From Cellvibrio sp. OA-2007 (GTDB lineage Bacteria; Pseudomonadota; Gammaproteobacteria; Pseudomonadales; Cellvibrionaceae): a stretch of 32,223 nt of DNA. Under the pieces are notes generated by a model. That model saw only the letters and a list, made by a program, of their open reading frames with translations, searched no databases and had not been told where the DNA came from. Position numbers and translations under genes: made by a program. Below, in pieces: positions 1-10,858 of the stretch. The stretch is taken from positions 1-32,223 of the forward strand of contig NZ_BBUL01000073.1 of assembly GCF_000953825.1 (NCBI RefSeq). The letters run 5' to 3'. Positions within the stretch are counted from its first letter, which is position 1; each line of letters opens with the position of its first letter.

Positions 1-94
1 TCACCCAATCGCGATGGAAGACGGTTTACGTTTTGCTATCCGTGAAGGTGGTCGTACTGTTGGTGCTGGTGTTGTTGCCAAAATCATTCAGTAA
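1..94 (+). CDS. tuf: Elongation factor Tu, C-terminal end (partial)
   Basis: Only the last 30 codons are present. The frame starting at base 2 reads [20 protein letters not shown] and continues [10 protein letters not shown] to TAA at 92-94, which is the nearly invariant end of domain 3 of bacterial EF-Tu. EF-Tu is the GTPase that delivers aminoacyl-tRNA to the ribosome. Placement directly upstream of rpsJ matches the str-S10 junction of Pseudomonas-like gammaproteobacteria. The 5' part lies outside the window, and whether this is one of two tuf copies cannot be seen. Confidence 0.97.
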
Positions 95-110
95 TTTTGC
101 TTGTTAAGAG

Positions 111-135
111 GCGGGCCTTTGTGGCCCGCTTTTTA
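111..135 (+). terminator. Intrinsic terminator after tuf
   Basis: A perfect 7-bp GC stem, GCGGGCC (111-117) with GGCCCGC (123-129), has a 5-nt loop and is followed at once by TTTTT (130-134). It lies 17 bases after the tuf stop, so it should separate the str operon from the S10 operon. Confidence 0.9.
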
Positions 136-191
136 TTTTCAGTCTGATTTGGTCTGTTTGATCAAATAATCGCAAATGTGCTGTTTATTTG

Positions 192-609
<418 letters not shown>

Positions 610-622
610 GTAAATGTTTAAG

Positions 623-647
623 GTTCGGGCGCACTGGGTGCTCGAAC
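623..647 (+). other. Hairpin in the rpsJ-rplC spacer
   Basis: GTTCGGGC (623-630) can pair with GCTCGAAC (640-647) with one G-U pair and a 9-nt loop. The spacer is about 104 nt, long for this otherwise tightly packed operon. No T-run follows, so it is not a terminator. It may be an mRNA processing or translational control site before rplC; the function is unknown. Confidence 0.4.
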
Positions 648-713
648 TGTGTAACGCTCTGAAATGGGCGGCCATAGCGGGTAAAAGCCCCGTACACTAT
701 AGAGGTTAGTAAA

Positions 714-1358
714 ATGACGATTGGTATTGTCGGCCGCAAAAGCGGTATGACTCGTGTATTTACCGATAATGGTGTTTCCATTCCTGTTTCTGTGATTGAG
801 GTTGAGCCTAATCGCATCACTCAGGTTAAAAGCGTGGACACTGACGGTTACTCTGCTGTGCAGGTGACTATTGGTGCTCGTCGTGCCTCCCGTGTTACCA
901 AATCCGAAGCTGGCCACTTTGCTAAAGCTAATGTTGAAGCAGGTCGTGGTGTTTGGGAATTGCGTAACGAAGCTCAAGAAGCTTTCGAAGTTGGTGCAAC
1001 AATTACTGTCGAGTCTTTCTCTGCAGGTCAAATAATTGATGTAACCGGCACATCTAAAGGTAAAGGTTTTGCTGGCGGTATTAAGCGCTGGAATTTCGGT
1101 ATGCAAGATGCGACTCACGGTAACTCCCGTTCGCACCGTGTACTGGGTTCTATCGGCCAGTGTCAATCTCCAGGTCGCGTATTCAAAGGCAAGAAAATGG
1201 CTGGTCATATGGGTGCTGAGCGTGTAACCGTTCAAAACCTTGAGATTGTCCGTGTCGATGTTGAGCGCAATCTGCTTCTTGTTAAGGGTGCTATTCCTGG
1301 TGCTCCAGGTGGCGACGTTATTGTGCGTCCTGCTGTTAAAGCGCGCACTAACGGTTAA
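714..1358 (+). CDS. rplC: 50S ribosomal protein L3
   Basis: The 214-residue product starts [20 protein letters not shown], typical of bacterial L3 (about 210 residues). L3 binds 23S rRNA early in assembly, and its long central loop reaches towards the peptidyl-transferase centre. The segment [14 protein letters not shown] is intact; Q149 is the counterpart of the glutamine methylated by PrmB in E. coli. AGAGG at 701-705 serves as the ribosome-binding site. Confidence 0.98.
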   Translation: MTIGIVGRKSGMTRVFTDNGVSIPVSVIEVEPNRITQVKSVDTDGYSAVQVTIGARRASRVTKSEAGHFAKANVEAGRGVWELRNEAQEAFEVGATITVESFSAGQIIDVTGTSKGKGFAGGIKRWNFGMQDATHGNSRSHRVLGSIGQCQSPGRVFKGKKMAGHMGAERVTVQNLEIVRVDVERNLLLVKGAIPGAPGGDVIVRPAVKARTNG

Positions 1359-1378
1359 GTATCCGAGGGGAATCGACC

Positions 1379-1993
1379 ATGGAATTAAAAATTGTTAGTC
1401 CCGGTGGTGCCCAGGGTACAGTTTCTGTATCTGAAGTTGCCTTCGGTAGAGAGTTTAATCAAGACTTGGTTCATCAAACTGTTGTTGCCTATATGGCTGG
1501 TGCTCGTCAAGGTACTAAAGCGCAAAAGACTCGCGCTGAAGTGTCTGGCGGTGGCAAAAAGCCTTGGCGTCAAAAGGGAACTGGTCGTGCTCGTGCTGGT
1601 ACTATTCGCAGCCCAATTTGGCGTGGCGGTGGTGCTACTTTTGCTGCTAAGCCACGTAATTTCGAGCAAAAACTTAACAAGAAAATGTACCGTGCTGCAC
1701 TGCAGTGCATCCTGTCTGAGTTGAATCGTCAGGATCGTTTGATTGTTGTTGAAAGCTTTGATGTGGATGCACCAAAAACCAAATCATTAGTTCAAAAGCT
1801 GGCTCAATTTAATTTGACGGATGCTTTGATTATCACCGAAGAAATGAGTGAAAACTTGTTTCTTGCATCGCGCAACCTGTACAAGGTTGGTGTGATTGAT
1901 GTGCAGGGTGTTGATCCTGTAAGTCTGATCGGTTTTGACAAAGTAATTGTTACTGTTCCTGCTCTGAAAAAATTCGAGGAGATCCTGGGATGA
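1379..1993 (+). CDS. rplD: 50S ribosomal protein L4
   Basis: The 204-residue product has the L4 extended-loop motif [18 protein letters not shown], which lines the peptide exit tunnel. In E. coli L4 also represses its own operon by attenuation and translational control; the short leader here makes the same mechanism uncertain. CGAGGGGA precedes the ATG. The TGA overlaps the rplW start (ATGA), suggesting translational coupling. Confidence 0.98.
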   Translation: MELKIVSPGGAQGTVSVSEVAFGREFNQDLVHQTVVAYMAGARQGTKAQKTRAEVSGGGKKPWRQKGTGRARAGTIRSPIWRGGGATFAAKPRNFEQKLNKKMYRAALQCILSELNRQDRLIVVESFDVDAPKTKSLVQKLAQFNLTDALIITEEMSENLFLASRNLYKVGVIDVQGVDPVSLIGFDKVIVTVPALKKFEEILG

Positions 1994-2286
1994 ACCAAGA
2001 ACGCATTTATAAAGTGTTGCTAGGTCCTGTGGTTTCTGAGAAGTCAGCTGCAGCCGGTGAGACTAGTAATCAAGTGGTTTTCAAAGTGTTGGCCGATGCC
2101 ACCAAATTGGAAATTAAAGCCGCAGTTCAAGCATTGTTCAACACTAAAGTTGAATCAGTGCGTACATTGAACGTTAAGGGCAAAACCAAGCGTACACGCT
2201 ACGGAATCGGCAAGAGAAGCGATTGGAAAAAAGCGTATGTATGTCTTGAGCAAGGTCAAGAAATCGACTTTGCGGTAGCTGAGTAA
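1990..2286 (+). CDS. rplW: 50S ribosomal protein L23
   Basis: The 98-residue product begins [20 protein letters not shown] and ends within the usual L23 length. L23 sits at the tunnel exit and is the docking site for trigger factor and SRP. The conserved [17 protein letters not shown] segment near the C-terminus is present. The start overlaps the rplD stop by four bases. Confidence 0.98.
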   Translation: MNQERIYKVLLGPVVSEKSAAAGETSNQVVFKVLADATKLEIKAAVQALFNTKVESVRTLNVKGKTKRTRYGIGKRSDWKKAYVCLEQGQEIDFAVAE

Positions 2287-2299
2287 GGGGATTGTTGCA

Positions 2300-3127
2300 A
2301 TGCCAATTGTAAAATGTAAACCAACCTCTCCAGGTCGCCGCTTTGTAGTAAAAGTTGTCAATCCGGATTTGTACAAAGGTGATCCTTACGCCCCTCTGCT
2401 GGACAAAAAGTCCAAATCAGGTGGTCGTAACAATACCGGTCGCATTACTACTCGCCATGTTGGTGGCGGCCATAAACAACATTACCGTGTAGTTGATTTC
2501 CGTCGCAATAAAGACGGCATCCCTGCAACTGTTGAGCGCATTGAGTACGATCCAAATCGTACTGCTTATATTGCTCTCGTATGTTATGCAGATGGTGAGC
2601 GTCGCTACATCATTGCGCCCAAAGGTTTGAGCGCTGGTGACAAAATTGAGTCGGGTAACGCTGCGGCTATTAAGCCAGGCAATACTCTGCCAATCCGTAA
2701 CATCCCGTTGGGTAGTGTGATTCACTGTGTTGAGCTTAAGCCTGGTAAAGGTGCTCAAATCGCTCGTTCTGCTGGTGCTTCGGCTCAGTTGGTAGCGCGC
2801 GATGGTGCTTACGCAACTCTGCGTTTGCGCAGCGGTGAAATGCGTAAAGTGTTGAGTGATTGTCGCGCAACTCTGGGCGAAGTCTCTAACAGTGAGCACA
2901 ATTTGCGTTCATTGGGCAAGGCAGGCGCTAAACGTTGGCTTGGCATTCGTCCTACTGTTCGCGGTGTTGCGATGAACCCGGTAGATCACCCAATGGGTGG
3001 TGGTGAAGGCCGTACTTCTGGCGGACGTCACCCAGTTTCACCATGGGGTACTCCAACCAAGGGTTACAAAACGCGCAAAAACAAGCGCACCGATAACATG
3101 ATTGTTCGTCGTCGCGATAAGAAATAA
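2300..3127 (+). CDS. rplB: 50S ribosomal protein L2
   Basis: The 275-residue product is full length for L2, needed for subunit joining and peptidyl-transferase activity. The C-terminal signature [15 protein letters not shown] is intact; H230 matches the functionally critical histidine around position 229 of E. coli L2. The basic C-terminus ([19 protein letters not shown]) is typical. It follows rplW by 13 bases. Confidence 0.98.
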   Translation: MPIVKCKPTSPGRRFVVKVVNPDLYKGDPYAPLLDKKSKSGGRNNTGRITTRHVGGGHKQHYRVVDFRRNKDGIPATVERIEYDPNRTAYIALVCYADGERRYIIAPKGLSAGDKIESGNAAAIKPGNTLPIRNIPLGSVIHCVELKPGKGAQIARSAGASAQLVARDGAYATLRLRSGEMRKVLSDCRATLGEVSNSEHNLRSLGKAGAKRWLGIRPTVRGVAMNPVDHPMGGGEGRTSGGRHPVSPWGTPTKGYKTRKNKRTDNMIVRRRDKK

Positions 3128-3161
3128 GCGCCGACTTAACAGCTGAATAGAGGAAGAGACA

Positions 3162-3440
3162 GTGCCACGTTCACTGAAAAAAGGTCCTTTTATCGATCTT
3201 CACCTGATTAAGAAGGTCGAAGCTGCGATCGCGAGTAATGATCGTCGTCCAATTAAGACTTGGTCGCGCCGTTCCATGATTATGCCGGAAATGGTGGGTT
3301 TGACTTTGGCTGTGCACAATGGGCGTCAGCATGTTCCGGTCCTGGTTAACGAAGAAATGGTTGGCCATAAGCTTGGCGAATTTGCAGCAACTCGCACTTA
3401 TCGTGGCCATGCCGCTGATAAGAAAGCGAAAAAACGCTAA
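3162..3440 (+). CDS. rpsS: 30S ribosomal protein S19
   Basis: The 92-residue product begins [19 protein letters not shown] after the initiator, the standard S19 N-terminus. S19 pairs with S13 in the 30S head and contacts the A-site tRNA region. The start codon is GTG (3162), supported by AGAGGAAG at 3149-3156 and by homology. GTG may keep its translation in balance with neighbours. Confidence 0.97.
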   Translation: MPRSLKKGPFIDLHLIKKVEAAIASNDRRPIKTWSRRSMIMPEMVGLTLAVHNGRQHVPVLVNEEMVGHKLGEFAATRTYRGHAADKKAKKR

Positions 3441-3452
3441 TCGAGGTATACG

Positions 3453-3785
3453 ATGGAAGTAGCAGCAAAATTAAGCGGTGCTCGTCTGTCGGCGCAAAAA
3501 GCGCGTTTGGTTGCTGATCAAATTCGCGGTAAAGGCGTTGAAGACGCGCTTGATATTCTCGCTTTTAGCACTAAGAAAGGCGCAGAGATCATCAAGAAGG
3601 TGCTCGAATCTGCAATTGCAAATGCGGAGCACAACGAAGGCGCTGATGTTGATGAGTTGAAAGTGAAAACGATTTTTGTAGATGAAGGCGTAAGTCTTAA
3701 GCGCATTAAACCGCGTGCAAAAGGCCGTGCTGATCGTATTACAAAACGTACTTGTCATATCACCGTTAAAGTAGCCGATAAGTAA
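3453..3785 (+). CDS. rplV: 50S ribosomal protein L22
   Basis: The 110-residue product ([20 protein letters not shown]) is canonical L22. Its hairpin, near [18 protein letters not shown], extends into the exit tunnel beside L4 and is where macrolide-resistance changes occur in other bacteria; no deletion is apparent here. The gene lies 12 bases after rpsS with GAGGTA before the start. Confidence 0.98.
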   Translation: MEVAAKLSGARLSAQKARLVADQIRGKGVEDALDILAFSTKKGAEIIKKVLESAIANAEHNEGADVDELKVKTIFVDEGVSLKRIKPRAKGRADRITKRTCHITVKVADK

Positions 3786-3796
3786 GAGAGCGCGTT

Positions 3797-4477
3797 ATGG
3801 GTCAGAAAGTACATCCAAACGGTATTCGTCTGGGAATCATCAAAAAGCATACTTCAATTTGGTATGCCGATGGCACCGATTACGCAGACAAACTTAACAT
3901 CGACTTGAAAGTACGTGCGTACATTCAGGACAAGCTTGCTAGTGCGTCAGTTAGCCGCGTTGATATTGAACGCCCCGCTAATACTGCGCGCATTACTATC
4001 CACACTGCTCGTCCAGGCATTGTGATTGGTAAAAAAGGCGAAGATGTTGATAAGTTGCGCGCTGAAGTCAGCAAACAAATGGGCGTGCCTGTTCATATTA
4101 ATATTGAAGAGATTCGCAAGCCTGATTTGGATGCAGCTTTAGTGGCGCAAGGCGTGGCTCAGCAATTAGAGCGTCGTGTTATGTTCCGTCGTGCGATGAA
4201 GCGCGCGGTACAAAATGCAATGCGTCAAGGTGCTGAAGGTATCAAGATCCAAGTGGGTGGCCGCTTGGGTGGTGCCGAAATCGCTCGTACTGAGTGGTAT
4301 CGCGAAGGTCGTGTACCTCTGCACACTTTACGTGCAGATATCGATTATGCAACAGCAGAAGCGAGCACCACCTACGGTATCATTGGTGTAAAAGTGTGGA
4401 TTTTCAAAGGCGAAGTTATCGGTGACGTTACTGAAACCGAAGCAGCGTCTAAGAAAAAAGCCGCTAAATCCAAGTAA
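3797..4477 (+). CDS. rpsC: 30S ribosomal protein S3
   Basis: The 226-residue product starts [20 protein letters not shown]. The KH-type RNA-binding motif [15 protein letters not shown] is clear. S3 forms part of the mRNA entry channel and its helicase function with S4 and S5. The C-terminal tail is lysine and alanine rich ([11 protein letters not shown]), normal for the family. Confidence 0.98.
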   Translation: MGQKVHPNGIRLGIIKKHTSIWYADGTDYADKLNIDLKVRAYIQDKLASASVSRVDIERPANTARITIHTARPGIVIGKKGEDVDKLRAEVSKQMGVPVHINIEEIRKPDLDAALVAQGVAQQLERRVMFRRAMKRAVQNAMRQGAEGIKIQVGGRLGGAEIARTEWYREGRVPLHTLRADIDYATAEASTTYGIIGVKVWIFKGEVIGDVTETEAASKKKAAKSK

Positions 4478-4489
4478 GGGGTACGCATC

Positions 4490-4903
4490 ATGTTACAACC
4501 TAAGCGTACAAAGTTTCGCAAGCAGATGAAAGGCCGCAACCGCGGCTTGGCCCAGCGTGGCTCCAAAGTTAGCTTTGGTGATTTTGGCTTGAAAGCAACT
4601 GGTCGCGGTCGCATTACAGCGCGTCAAATTGAGGCAGCACGTCGTGCGATGACTCGTCACGTTAAGCGTGGCGGTAAAATCTGGATCCGTGTATTCCCTG
4701 ATAAGCCGATTACAGCTAAACCACTCGAAGTTCGTATGGGTAGCGGTAAAGGTGGTGTGGAATACTGGGTAGCGCAAATTCGTCCTGGCAAGGTTCTCTA
4801 TGAGATGGATGGTGTAAGCGAGGAATTAGCTCGTCAAGCCTTCGCTCTTGCTGCGGCTAAATTGCCAATTACAACAACATTTGTTAAACGTTCGGTGATG
4901 TGA
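4490..4903 (+). CDS. rplP: 50S ribosomal protein L16
   Basis: The 137-residue product begins [20 protein letters not shown] and is full length. L16 organises the A-site side of the 50S subunit. The stop TGA (4901-4903) overlaps the ATG of rpmC by one base (TGATG), a typical coupled junction. Confidence 0.98.
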   Translation: MLQPKRTKFRKQMKGRNRGLAQRGSKVSFGDFGLKATGRGRITARQIEAARRAMTRHVKRGGKIWIRVFPDKPITAKPLEVRMGSGKGGVEYWVAQIRPGKVLYEMDGVSEELARQAFALAAAKLPITTTFVKRSVM

Positions 4904-5094
4904 TGAAAGCTTCAGAACTCCGCGAAAAATCCGTCGAAGAGCTGAATGGCGTCTTGTTGGAGCAGTTGAAAGAACAGTTTAAGTTGCGTTTGCAAGCTTC
5001 AACTGGTCAATTGACCCAATCGCACTTGCTTACGCAGGCTCGCAAAGACATCGCTCGCATCAAGACGGCGCTTAGTCAAAAGGCAGGTAAGTAA
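4903..5094 (+). CDS. rpmC: 50S ribosomal protein L29
   Basis: The 63-residue product [20 protein letters not shown] is standard L29 size; it sits beside L23 at the tunnel exit. A GTG at 4900 is in frame one codon upstream, but the ATG at 4903 gives the conserved N-terminus and the TGATG overlap with rplP, so it is preferred. Confidence 0.96.
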   Translation: MKASELREKSVEELNGVLLEQLKEQFKLRLQASTGQLTQSHLLTQARKDIARIKTALSQKAGK

Positions 5095-5096
5095 CG

Positions 5097-5363
5097 ATGA
5101 CTCAAGAAACTAAAGTGGCTCGTACACTGACTGGCAAAGTTGTCAGCGACAAGATGGATAAAACCATCACCGTGTTGATTGAGCGTCGTGTAAAGCACGA
5201 GCTTTATGGCAAATACACCACTAAATCATCCAAGCTTCACGCTCATGATGAAAATAATGAGTGCAAGATAGGTGATCTCGTGACTGTATCTGAGTCGCGC
5301 CCCCTGTCGAAAACCAAGACCTGGTCTTTAGTGAAAATTGAAGAGCGCGCTTCAGAAGTCTAA
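5097..5363 (+). CDS. rpsQ: 30S ribosomal protein S17
   Basis: The 88-residue product contains [20 protein letters not shown], the S17 OB-fold core, and ends as expected. S17 is a primary 16S rRNA binder in the body of the 30S subunit. It starts two bases after rpmC. Its last codons lie inside a terminator-like hairpin that covers the stop codon. Confidence 0.98.
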   Translation: MTQETKVARTLTGKVVSDKMDKTITVLIERRVKHELYGKYTTKSSKLHAHDENNECKIGDLVTVSESRPLSKTKTWSLVKIEERASEV

Positions 5364-5378
5364 GACTTCCGCGCTTTT
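5341..5378 (+). terminator. Terminator-like hairpin at the rpsQ/rplN junction
   Basis: GAAGTC (5355-5360) pairs with GACTTC (5364-5369) around the TAA stop. Below a five-base bulge (5350-5354), AAGAGCGCG (5341-5349) pairs with CGCGCTTTT (5370-5378). The run of four Ts is short, so termination would be weak. It sits at the classic S10/spc operon boundary; the spacer to rplN is only 39 bases and shows no clear promoter, so partial attenuation is the likeliest role. Confidence 0.4.
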
Positions 5379-5402
5379 GTAAGTCAGTTTCGGAGACGGA
5401 CG

Positions 5403-5771
5403 ATGATTCAAACAGAAAGCTACTTAGATGTTGCTGACAACAGCGGTGCTCGCCGTGTCATGTGCATCAAGGTTCTTGGCGGCTCTCACCGTCGCTATGC
5501 GGCAGTGGGTGACATCATCAAAGTGACCGTTAAGGAAGCAATTCCTCGCGGCAAGGTGAAGAAAGGCCAAGTAATGAAGGCAGTTGTTGTACGCACCAAA
5601 AAAGGCGTGCGTCGTCAAGACGGTTCATTAATCAAGTTTGACGATAATGCTGCCGTACTGCTGAATAACCAAGATGCTCCGATTGGTACCCGTATTTTCG
5701 GACCGGTAACTCGTGAGTTACGTGGCGAGAAATTTATGAAAATCATTTCTTTGGCGCCTGAAGTGCTGTAA
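5403..5771 (+). CDS. rplN: 50S ribosomal protein L14
   Basis: The 122-residue product ([20 protein letters not shown]) is a typical L14, part of inter-subunit bridges with 16S rRNA and the site where the silencing factor RsfS binds. CGGAGACGG precedes the ATG. First gene of the spc section. Confidence 0.98.
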   Translation: MIQTESYLDVADNSGARRVMCIKVLGGSHRRYAAVGDIIKVTVKEAIPRGKVKKGQVMKAVVVRTKKGVRRQDGSLIKFDDNAAVLLNNQDAPIGTRIFGPVTRELRGEKFMKIISLAPEVL

Positions 5772-5803
5772 GCACTTTACGCTAAAGAGTCGAGGGCAGA
5801 TAA

Positions 5804-6121
5804 ATGCGTAAAATTAAACGTGATGACGAAGTGATTGTTGTCGCCGGACGTGATAAGGGCAAGCGCGGTAAAGTTGTTCGCGTATTGGCTGAAGATCGTT
5901 TGATCGTAAGCGGCATCAACATGATCAAGAAGCACCAAAAACCTAACCCACAATTGGGTGTTGCTGGTGGAATCGTTGAAAAAGAAGCTGCGATTCATGC
6001 TTCAAATGTTGCCATTTACAATCCGGCAACAAAGAAAGCTGACCGCGTAGGTTTCAAAGTGCTTGAGAATGGCGACAAAGTTCGTGTTTTCAAATCCAAT
6101 GGCGAAACCCTAGGGGCGTAA
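5804..6121 (+). CDS. rplX: 50S ribosomal protein L24
   Basis: The 105-residue product contains the KOW motif [20 protein letters not shown] at its N-terminus. L24 is one of two assembly-initiator proteins on 23S rRNA and lies near the tunnel exit. Length and C-terminus ([10 protein letters not shown]) are normal. Confidence 0.98.
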   Translation: MRKIKRDDEVIVVAGRDKGKRGKVVRVLAEDRLIVSGINMIKKHQKPNPQLGVAGGIVEKEAAIHASNVAIYNPATKKADRVGFKVLENGDKVRVFKSNGETLGA

Positions 6122-6127
6122 TGAAAC

Positions 6128-6667
6128 ATGGCTAGGTTAAAAGAGCTTTACGTTAAAGAACTCGCCCCTAAACTCAAAGCTGAGTTGGGCTTGGCAAATG
6201 TGATGGAAGTTCCACGCATTACCAAAATCACCCTGAATATGGGTGTTGGCGAAGCAACTGGCGACAAGAAAATTCTTGATAACGCCGTTAACGATCTGGT
6301 GAAAATTGCTGGTCAGAAAGTGGTTGTGACCAATGCGCGCAAATCGATTGCGGGTTTTAAAATCCGTGAAGATTGGCCAATTGGTTGCAAAGTAACTCTG
6401 CGTTCAGATCGTATGTACGAATTTTTGGATCGTCTGATTACTATCGCGATTCCACGTATTCGCGACTTCCGCGGTATTAGTCCAAAGCAATTTGATGGAC
6501 GCGGTAACTTTTCAATGGGTGTGACTGAGCAAATTATTTTCCCGGAAATCGATTACGACAAGGTAGATCGTTTGCGTGGTTTGGATATTTGTATCACCAC
6601 TACTGCACGTACCGATGAAGAAGGTCGCGCACTGTTGAAAGCATTTAACTTCCCTTTCAAAGGTTAA
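6128..6667 (+). CDS. rplE: 50S ribosomal protein L5
   Basis: The 179-residue product carries the L5 signature [15 protein letters not shown] and the C-terminal [21 protein letters not shown]5 binds 5S rRNA and contacts the P-site tRNA and S13. In E. coli the start of this gene on the mRNA is the S8 repression target; that structure was not tested here. Confidence 0.98.
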   Translation: MARLKELYVKELAPKLKAELGLANVMEVPRITKITLNMGVGEATGDKKILDNAVNDLVKIAGQKVVVTNARKSIAGFKIREDWPIGCKVTLRSDRMYEFLDRLITIAIPRIRDFRGISPKQFDGRGNFSMGVTEQIIFPEIDYDKVDRLRGLDICITTTARTDEEGRALLKAFNFPFKG

Positions 6668-6676
6668 GGTGGCGTC

Positions 6677-6982
6677 ATGGCTAAAAAATCTATGATTGCA
6701 CGCGAAGTTAAACGTGCAGAAACCGTTAAGAAATTTGCTGCCAAGCGTGCAGAATTGAAAGCGTTAATCGTCAGCCCTTCATCTACTGAAGAGCAAGTGT
6801 GGGAAGCGCAAATCAAACTGCAAAAAATGCCTCGCGATGCCAGTGCATCTCGTCAACGTAACCGTTGCCGCGTAACCGGTCGTCCTCATGGTGTTTACCG
6901 CAAATTCGGCCTGTGCCGTCACAAGTTGCGCGAAGCAGCCATGCGTGGTGATGTCCCCGGCTTGGTTAAGGCCAGCTGGTAA
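6677..6982 (+). CDS. rpsN: 30S ribosomal protein S14 (zinc-free type)
   Basis: The 101-residue product is the long form of S14. It lacks a CxxC pair in the centre ([20 protein letters not shown] has one cysteine), so it is the zinc-independent type usual in gammaproteobacteria. S14 works in the 30S head next to S3 and S10. Confidence 0.97.
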   Translation: MAKKSMIAREVKRAETVKKFAAKRAELKALIVSPSSTEEQVWEAQIKLQKMPRDASASRQRNRCRVTGRPHGVYRKFGLCRHKLREAAMRGDVPGLVKASW

Positions 6983-7012
6983 GCCTCGGCTTAATTTTAG
7001 GAGCAGAATCTG

Positions 7013-7405
7013 ATGAGCATGCAAGATCCAATGGCAGATATGCTGACACGTATTCGCAATGCGCAAAACGTGGGTAAAGCAGCTGTAACCATGCCTTCTT
7101 CAAAATTGAAAGTAAGCGTGGCGAAAGTACTCTCTGATGAGGGTTACATTAATGGTTTTTCAATCAGTGAAGGCGCTAAGCAAGAGCTGACTGTTGACCT
7201 GAAATACTTTGAAGGCAAGCCAGTTATTGTTGAGCTTGACCGTGTGAGCCGTCCTGGCTTGCGTAATTATGCTGGTAAAACAGCGCTGCCTACCGTTCGC
7301 GGTGGTTTGGGTATCGCAATTGTTTCTACCAGTAAAGGTGTAATGACTGATCGTGCTGCACGCGCCGCTGGCGTGGGTGGCGAAGTCCTCTGCACAGTAT
7401 TCTAA
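7013..7405 (+). CDS. rpsH: 30S ribosomal protein S8
   Basis: The 130-residue product ([20 protein letters not shown]) ends with the S8 signature [21 protein letters not shown]8 binds the central domain of 16S rRNA and, in E. coli, represses the spc operon. AGGAGCAG precedes the ATG. Confidence 0.98.
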   Translation: MSMQDPMADMLTRIRNAQNVGKAAVTMPSSKLKVSVAKVLSDEGYINGFSISEGAKQELTVDLKYFEGKPVIVELDRVSRPGLRNYAGKTALPTVRGGLGIAIVSTSKGVMTDRAARAAGVGGEVLCTVF

Positions 7406-7418
7406 TTGGGAAATCGTC

Positions 7419-7952
7419 ATGTCACGAGTTGCAAAAAGTCCGGTTGAAGTACCTGCTGCAGTGACTGTCACTCTTAACGGACAGTCTCTGTCCGTTAAAG
7501 GCAGCAAAGGTACATTGGCGCTGCAAGTTCATGCGAGCGTAGAAGTTAAGCACGATAACAACGTACTTACTTTTGCTCCGCGCGATGGTGCCAAGCAGTC
7601 AGATGCGCTAGCAGGCACTACCCGTGCGCTAGTTAATAACATGGTTCGCGGTGTTACCCAGGGCTTCGAAAAGAAGTTAATTCTGGTTGGCGTTGGTTAT
7701 CGTGTTAAAGCAGAAGGCAATACTGTAAACCTGTCTGTGGGTCTTTCTCATCCGGTTAATTACGTTCTTCCAGAAGGTGTTACCGTAGAGACCCCAAGTC
7801 AGACCGAAATAGTACTGAAGGGCACTGACAAGCAATTGCTTGGCCAGGTTGCCGCTGAAATCCGCGCATACCGTGAGCCAGAACCTTATAAAGGTAAAGG
7901 CATTCGTTATTCGGACGAAGTAGTACTGCGTAAAGAAGCTAAGAAGAAGTAG
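7419..7952 (+). CDS. rplF: 50S ribosomal protein L6
   Basis: The 177-residue product from the ATG at 7419 ([20 protein letters not shown]) equals the usual length. The open frame reaches back to 7353 inside rpsH, but those 22 residues are the shifted rpsH reading. The motif [11 protein letters not shown] near the C-terminus is the L6 signature. L6 lies near the GTPase centre of the 50S subunit. Confidence 0.98.
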   Translation: MSRVAKSPVEVPAAVTVTLNGQSLSVKGSKGTLALQVHASVEVKHDNNVLTFAPRDGAKQSDALAGTTRALVNNMVRGVTQGFEKKLILVGVGYRVKAEGNTVNLSVGLSHPVNYVLPEGVTVETPSQTEIVLKGTDKQLLGQVAAEIRAYREPEPYKGKGIRYSDEVVLRKEAKKK

Positions 7953-7961
7953 GCCTAGGAT

Positions 7962-8312
7962 ATGAGCGATAAGAAGCAAACTCGTCTTCGCCGTGCACGT
8001 CGTGCTCGCGCCAAGATTCGTGAATTAGGTGTTACGCGTTTATCTATCCATCGTACTCCACGTCATATTTATGCACAGTTGATTTCTGGTGATGGTGCAA
8101 AAGTATTGGCAAGCGCTTCTACTCTGGATAAAGATTTACGCAGTGGCAAAACTGGCAATGCTGATGCAGCTAAAGCTGTCGGTGCTCTGATTGCAGAGCG
8201 CGCTAAAGCAGCTGGTGTTACTCAAGTCGCATTTGACCGCAGTGGTTTCAAATACCACGGTCGCGTTAAAGCACTTGCTGATGCTGCTCGTGAAGGCGGA
8301 CTGGAATTCTAA
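7962..8312 (+). CDS. rplR: 50S ribosomal protein L18
   Basis: The 116-residue product ends with the L18 signature [21 protein letters not shown]18 binds 5S rRNA with L5 and L25 in the central protuberance. The N-terminus is strongly basic. The gene begins nine bases after rplF. Confidence 0.98.
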   Translation: MSDKKQTRLRRARRARAKIRELGVTRLSIHRTPRHIYAQLISGDGAKVLASASTLDKDLRSGKTGNADAAKAVGALIAERAKAAGVTQVAFDRSGFKYHGRVKALADAAREGGLEF

Positions 8313-8321
8313 AGGTGAGAT

Positions 8322-8831
8322 ATGGCATACGCTAAGAAAGAAGAAGACAACAACGAAGGCTTGCAAGAAAAATTAGTTCAAGTTAATCGTGTTGCTAAAA
8401 CTGTTAAGGGTGGTCGTATCTTTCAATTTACCGCACTGACTGTAGTTGGTGATGGTAATGGCAAAGTTGGCTTTGGCCGTGGTAAAGCACGTGAAGTTCC
8501 TATCGCAATTCAAAAAGCGATGGAAGCTGCACGTCGCAACATGATCAGTGTTGAATTGAATGGTGATACCATTCAATACCCAACTAAAGGTGCTCATGGT
8601 GCGTCCAAGGTTTACATGCAACCAGCTTCGCAAGGTACTGGCGTTATCGCTGGCGGCGCTATGCGTGCCGTACTGGAAATCGCAGGTATTCAGAACGTTC
8701 TGTCCAAGTGCTACGGTTCTACCAATCCGGTTAACGTAGTTCGTGCCACTTTTAATGCGTTGAAAGAAATGACTTCTCCGGAAGCTGTTGCTGCCAAACG
8801 CGGTAAAAGTGTTGAAGATATTCTGAACTAA
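8322..8831 (+). CDS. rpsE: 30S ribosomal protein S5
   Basis: The 169-residue product contains [20 protein letters not shown] and [19 protein letters not shown], both S5 hallmarks. S5 affects translational accuracy and forms the mRNA entry helicase with S3 and S4. No spectinomycin-resistance change was assessed. RBS AAAGGTGAG precedes the ATG. Confidence 0.98.
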   Translation: MAYAKKEEDNNEGLQEKLVQVNRVAKTVKGGRIFQFTALTVVGDGNGKVGFGRGKAREVPIAIQKAMEAARRNMISVELNGDTIQYPTKGAHGASKVYMQPASQGTGVIAGGAMRAVLEIAGIQNVLSKCYGSTNPVNVVRATFNALKEMTSPEAVAAKRGKSVEDILN

Positions 8832-8866
8832 TCGATTCAATCGATTACTAGAAGGCGGAATTCACC

Positions 8867-9052
8867 ATGTCTAAAAAAATGATTAAAGTGACCCAGATTA
8901 AGAGCACTGCTCATCGTCTGGAGAGTCATAAGGCCTGTGTAAGAGGTCTTGGCTTGCGTCGCATCCGTCACACTGTTGAAGTTGAAGATACTCCATCAGT
9001 TCGTGGCATGATTAACGTAGTTCACTATCTGGTAAAGGTAGAGGGAGAATAA
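8867..9052 (+). CDS. rpmD: 50S ribosomal protein L30
   Basis: The 61-residue product ([20 protein letters not shown]) contains [20 protein letters not shown], the L30 signature. AGAAGGCGGA precedes the start. The one-base spacing to rplO suggests coupled translation. Confidence 0.97.
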   Translation: MSKKMIKVTQIKSTAHRLESHKACVRGLGLRRIRHTVEVEDTPSVRGMINVVHYLVKVEGE

Positions 9053-9053
9053 G

Positions 9054-9488
9054 ATGCGTCTGAATACCCTTAGCCCGGCACCGGGCAGTACTCATGCAAA
9101 AAAACGTGTTGGTCGCGGTATTGGTAGTGGTTTAGGTAAGACTGCCGGTCGTGGTCACAAAGGTTTGAAATCTCGCTCAGGCGGCTCTGTAAGACCCGGT
9201 TTCGAAGGCGGTCAAATGCCTTTGCAAATTCGTTTGCCTAAATACGGTTTTACGTCACGTATTGGTTTGGTTACTGCAGAAATTCGCTTGTCAGAATTGA
9301 ATGCTGTTGAAGGTTCAGTTGTTGATATCGAGACTTTGAAACAAGCAGGTTTGATTAGCTCTGTAATCAAGCGTGCCAAGATTTTCGCTTCGGGCGAAGT
9401 CAAAAAAGCTGTCACTGTTAAGGGCCTGTCAGTATCTAAAGGTGCTAAAGCAGCGATTGAAGCCGCTGGCGGAACAGTAGAAGAGTAA
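9054..9488 (+). CDS. rplO: 50S ribosomal protein L15
   Basis: The 144-residue product begins [20 protein letters not shown] and has the glycine and arginine rich [20 protein letters not shown] stretch that threads into 23S rRNA. L15 is a late assembly protein. It lies directly upstream of secY, as is general in bacteria. Confidence 0.98.
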   Translation: MRLNTLSPAPGSTHAKKRVGRGIGSGLGKTAGRGHKGLKSRSGGSVRPGFEGGQMPLQIRLPKYGFTSRIGLVTAEIRLSELNAVEGSVVDIETLKQAGLISSVIKRAKIFASGEVKKAVTVKGLSVSKGAKAAIEAAGGTVEE

Positions 9489-9498
9489 CGAGGCGCGA

Positions 9499-10836
9499 AT
9501 GGCAACTCCAGGTAATCTGCCATTAGCAAATCAAAGAGGCTTGGGCGAGCTATGGGCTCGCCTGCGCTTTTTGTTTCTGGCAATAGTGATTTATCGTATT
9601 GGTACTCACATACCAGTGCCGGGCTTAGATCCTGAGCGAATTGCAAATCTGTTCAATCAAAATCAAGGCACTATTTTAGGCATGTTTAACATGTTTTCTG
9701 GTGGCGCATTGGAGCGGATGAGTATTCTTGCATTGGGTATCATGCCTTACATTTCTGCATCGATTATTATGCAGTTGCTCACGGCGGTTACTCCTTCTTT
9801 GGAGCAGTTGAAGAAAGAGGGTGATGCTGGTCGTCGTAAGATTAATCAGTACACTCGTTACTTCACAGTGGTTTTAGCAAGTGTTCAAGCTCTGGCAATG
9901 GCAGTAAGTTTTTCTTCCTATGCCTTTGGTGGCGAACCTAGCTTCTCTTATTATTTTATAGCAGTGGTTTCATTGGTGACCGGTGCTGTATTTATGATGT
10001 GGTTGGGTGAGCAAGTTACTGAGCGTGGTATCGGCAACGGCATATCAATGTTGATTTTCGCTGGTATTGTTGCGGGCATGCCCAGTGCTATAGGGCAGGC
10101 ATTTGAAAGTGCAAGACAAGGCGATCTACATATTATTGCTTTGTTAGTTGTCACTATTCTCGCTGTTGCGGTAATTTGGTTTGTGGTTCGTATTGAGCGT
10201 GGGCAGCGTCGCATCACAATCAATTATGCTAAGCGCCAACAGGGTCGTCAGGGTTACGCTGCACAAAGCAGTCACTTGCCATTAAAGATTAATATGGCAG
10301 GCGTAATTCCGGCAATTTTTGCCAGTAGTATTTTGTTGTTCCCTGCATCTATTGCCCAGTGGTTTGGTCAGGGTGGTGAGGGAGTTGTAAATGAAATGCT
10401 GCAGGAGATGGCTCTTGCAATAGGCCCTGGCCAACCATTATATATTTTGTTTTTTGCTGGGCTGATCACGTTTTTCTGTTTCTTCTATACGGCATTAATG
10501 TTTAACCCTAAAGAAGTGGCAGATAACTTAAAAAAGTCGGGTGCTTATATTCCGGGTATTCGTCCGGGTGAGCATTCCGCTAAATATATTGATAGTGTTC
10601 TTACTCGCTTAACAGTGGTTGGTGCTATCTATATGTCGGCAGTTTGCTTGTTGCCTGAGTTCCTTGTAGTTGCCACTGGTGTGCCATTCTACTTGGGCGG
10701 AACATCACTACTTATTGTGGTAGTTGTTGTGATGGACTTTATGTCTCAGGTCCAAGCTCACTTGATGTCTCATCAATATGAATCATTGATGAAGAAGTCA
10801 AATTTGAAAGGATATGGCAGCGGCAACGCGCGCTAA
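9499..10836 (+). CDS. secY: Preprotein translocase subunit SecY
   Basis: The 445-residue product has ten predicted hydrophobic segments. It contains [14 protein letters not shown] in the first segment, [20 protein letters not shown] (plug and helix 2 region) and the late motif [13 protein letters not shown]. SecY is the channel of the Sec translocon in the inner membrane, with SecE and SecG. The secreted enzymes encoded later in this window would use it. Length is normal. Confidence 0.98.
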   Translation: MATPGNLPLANQRGLGELWARLRFLFLAIVIYRIGTHIPVPGLDPERIANLFNQNQGTILGMFNMFSGGALERMSILALGIMPYISASIIMQLLTAVTPSLEQLKKEGDAGRRKINQYTRYFTVVLASVQALAMAVSFSSYAFGGEPSFSYYFIAVVSLVTGAVFMMWLGEQVTERGIGNGISMLIFAGIVAGMPSAIGQAFESARQGDLHIIALLVVTILAVAVIWFVVRIERGQRRITINYAKRQQGRQGYAAQSSHLPLKINMAGVIPAIFASSILLFPASIAQWFGQGGEGVVNEMLQEMALAIGPGQPLYILFFAGLITFFCFFYTALMFNPKEVADNLKKSGAYIPGIRPGEHSAKYIDSVLTRLTVVGAIYMSAVCLLPEFLVVATGVPFYLGGTSLLIVVVVVMDFMSQVQAHLMSHQYESLMKKSNLKGYGSGNAR

Positions 10837-10858
10837 TCCGCGATATTGAGGTTGAATC

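Noticed and set aside
618-1235. 205-residue open frame on the minus strand opposite rplC
   Set aside because: It is the antisense shadow of a highly expressed, clearly identified L3 gene; no family resemblance or ribosome-binding site.
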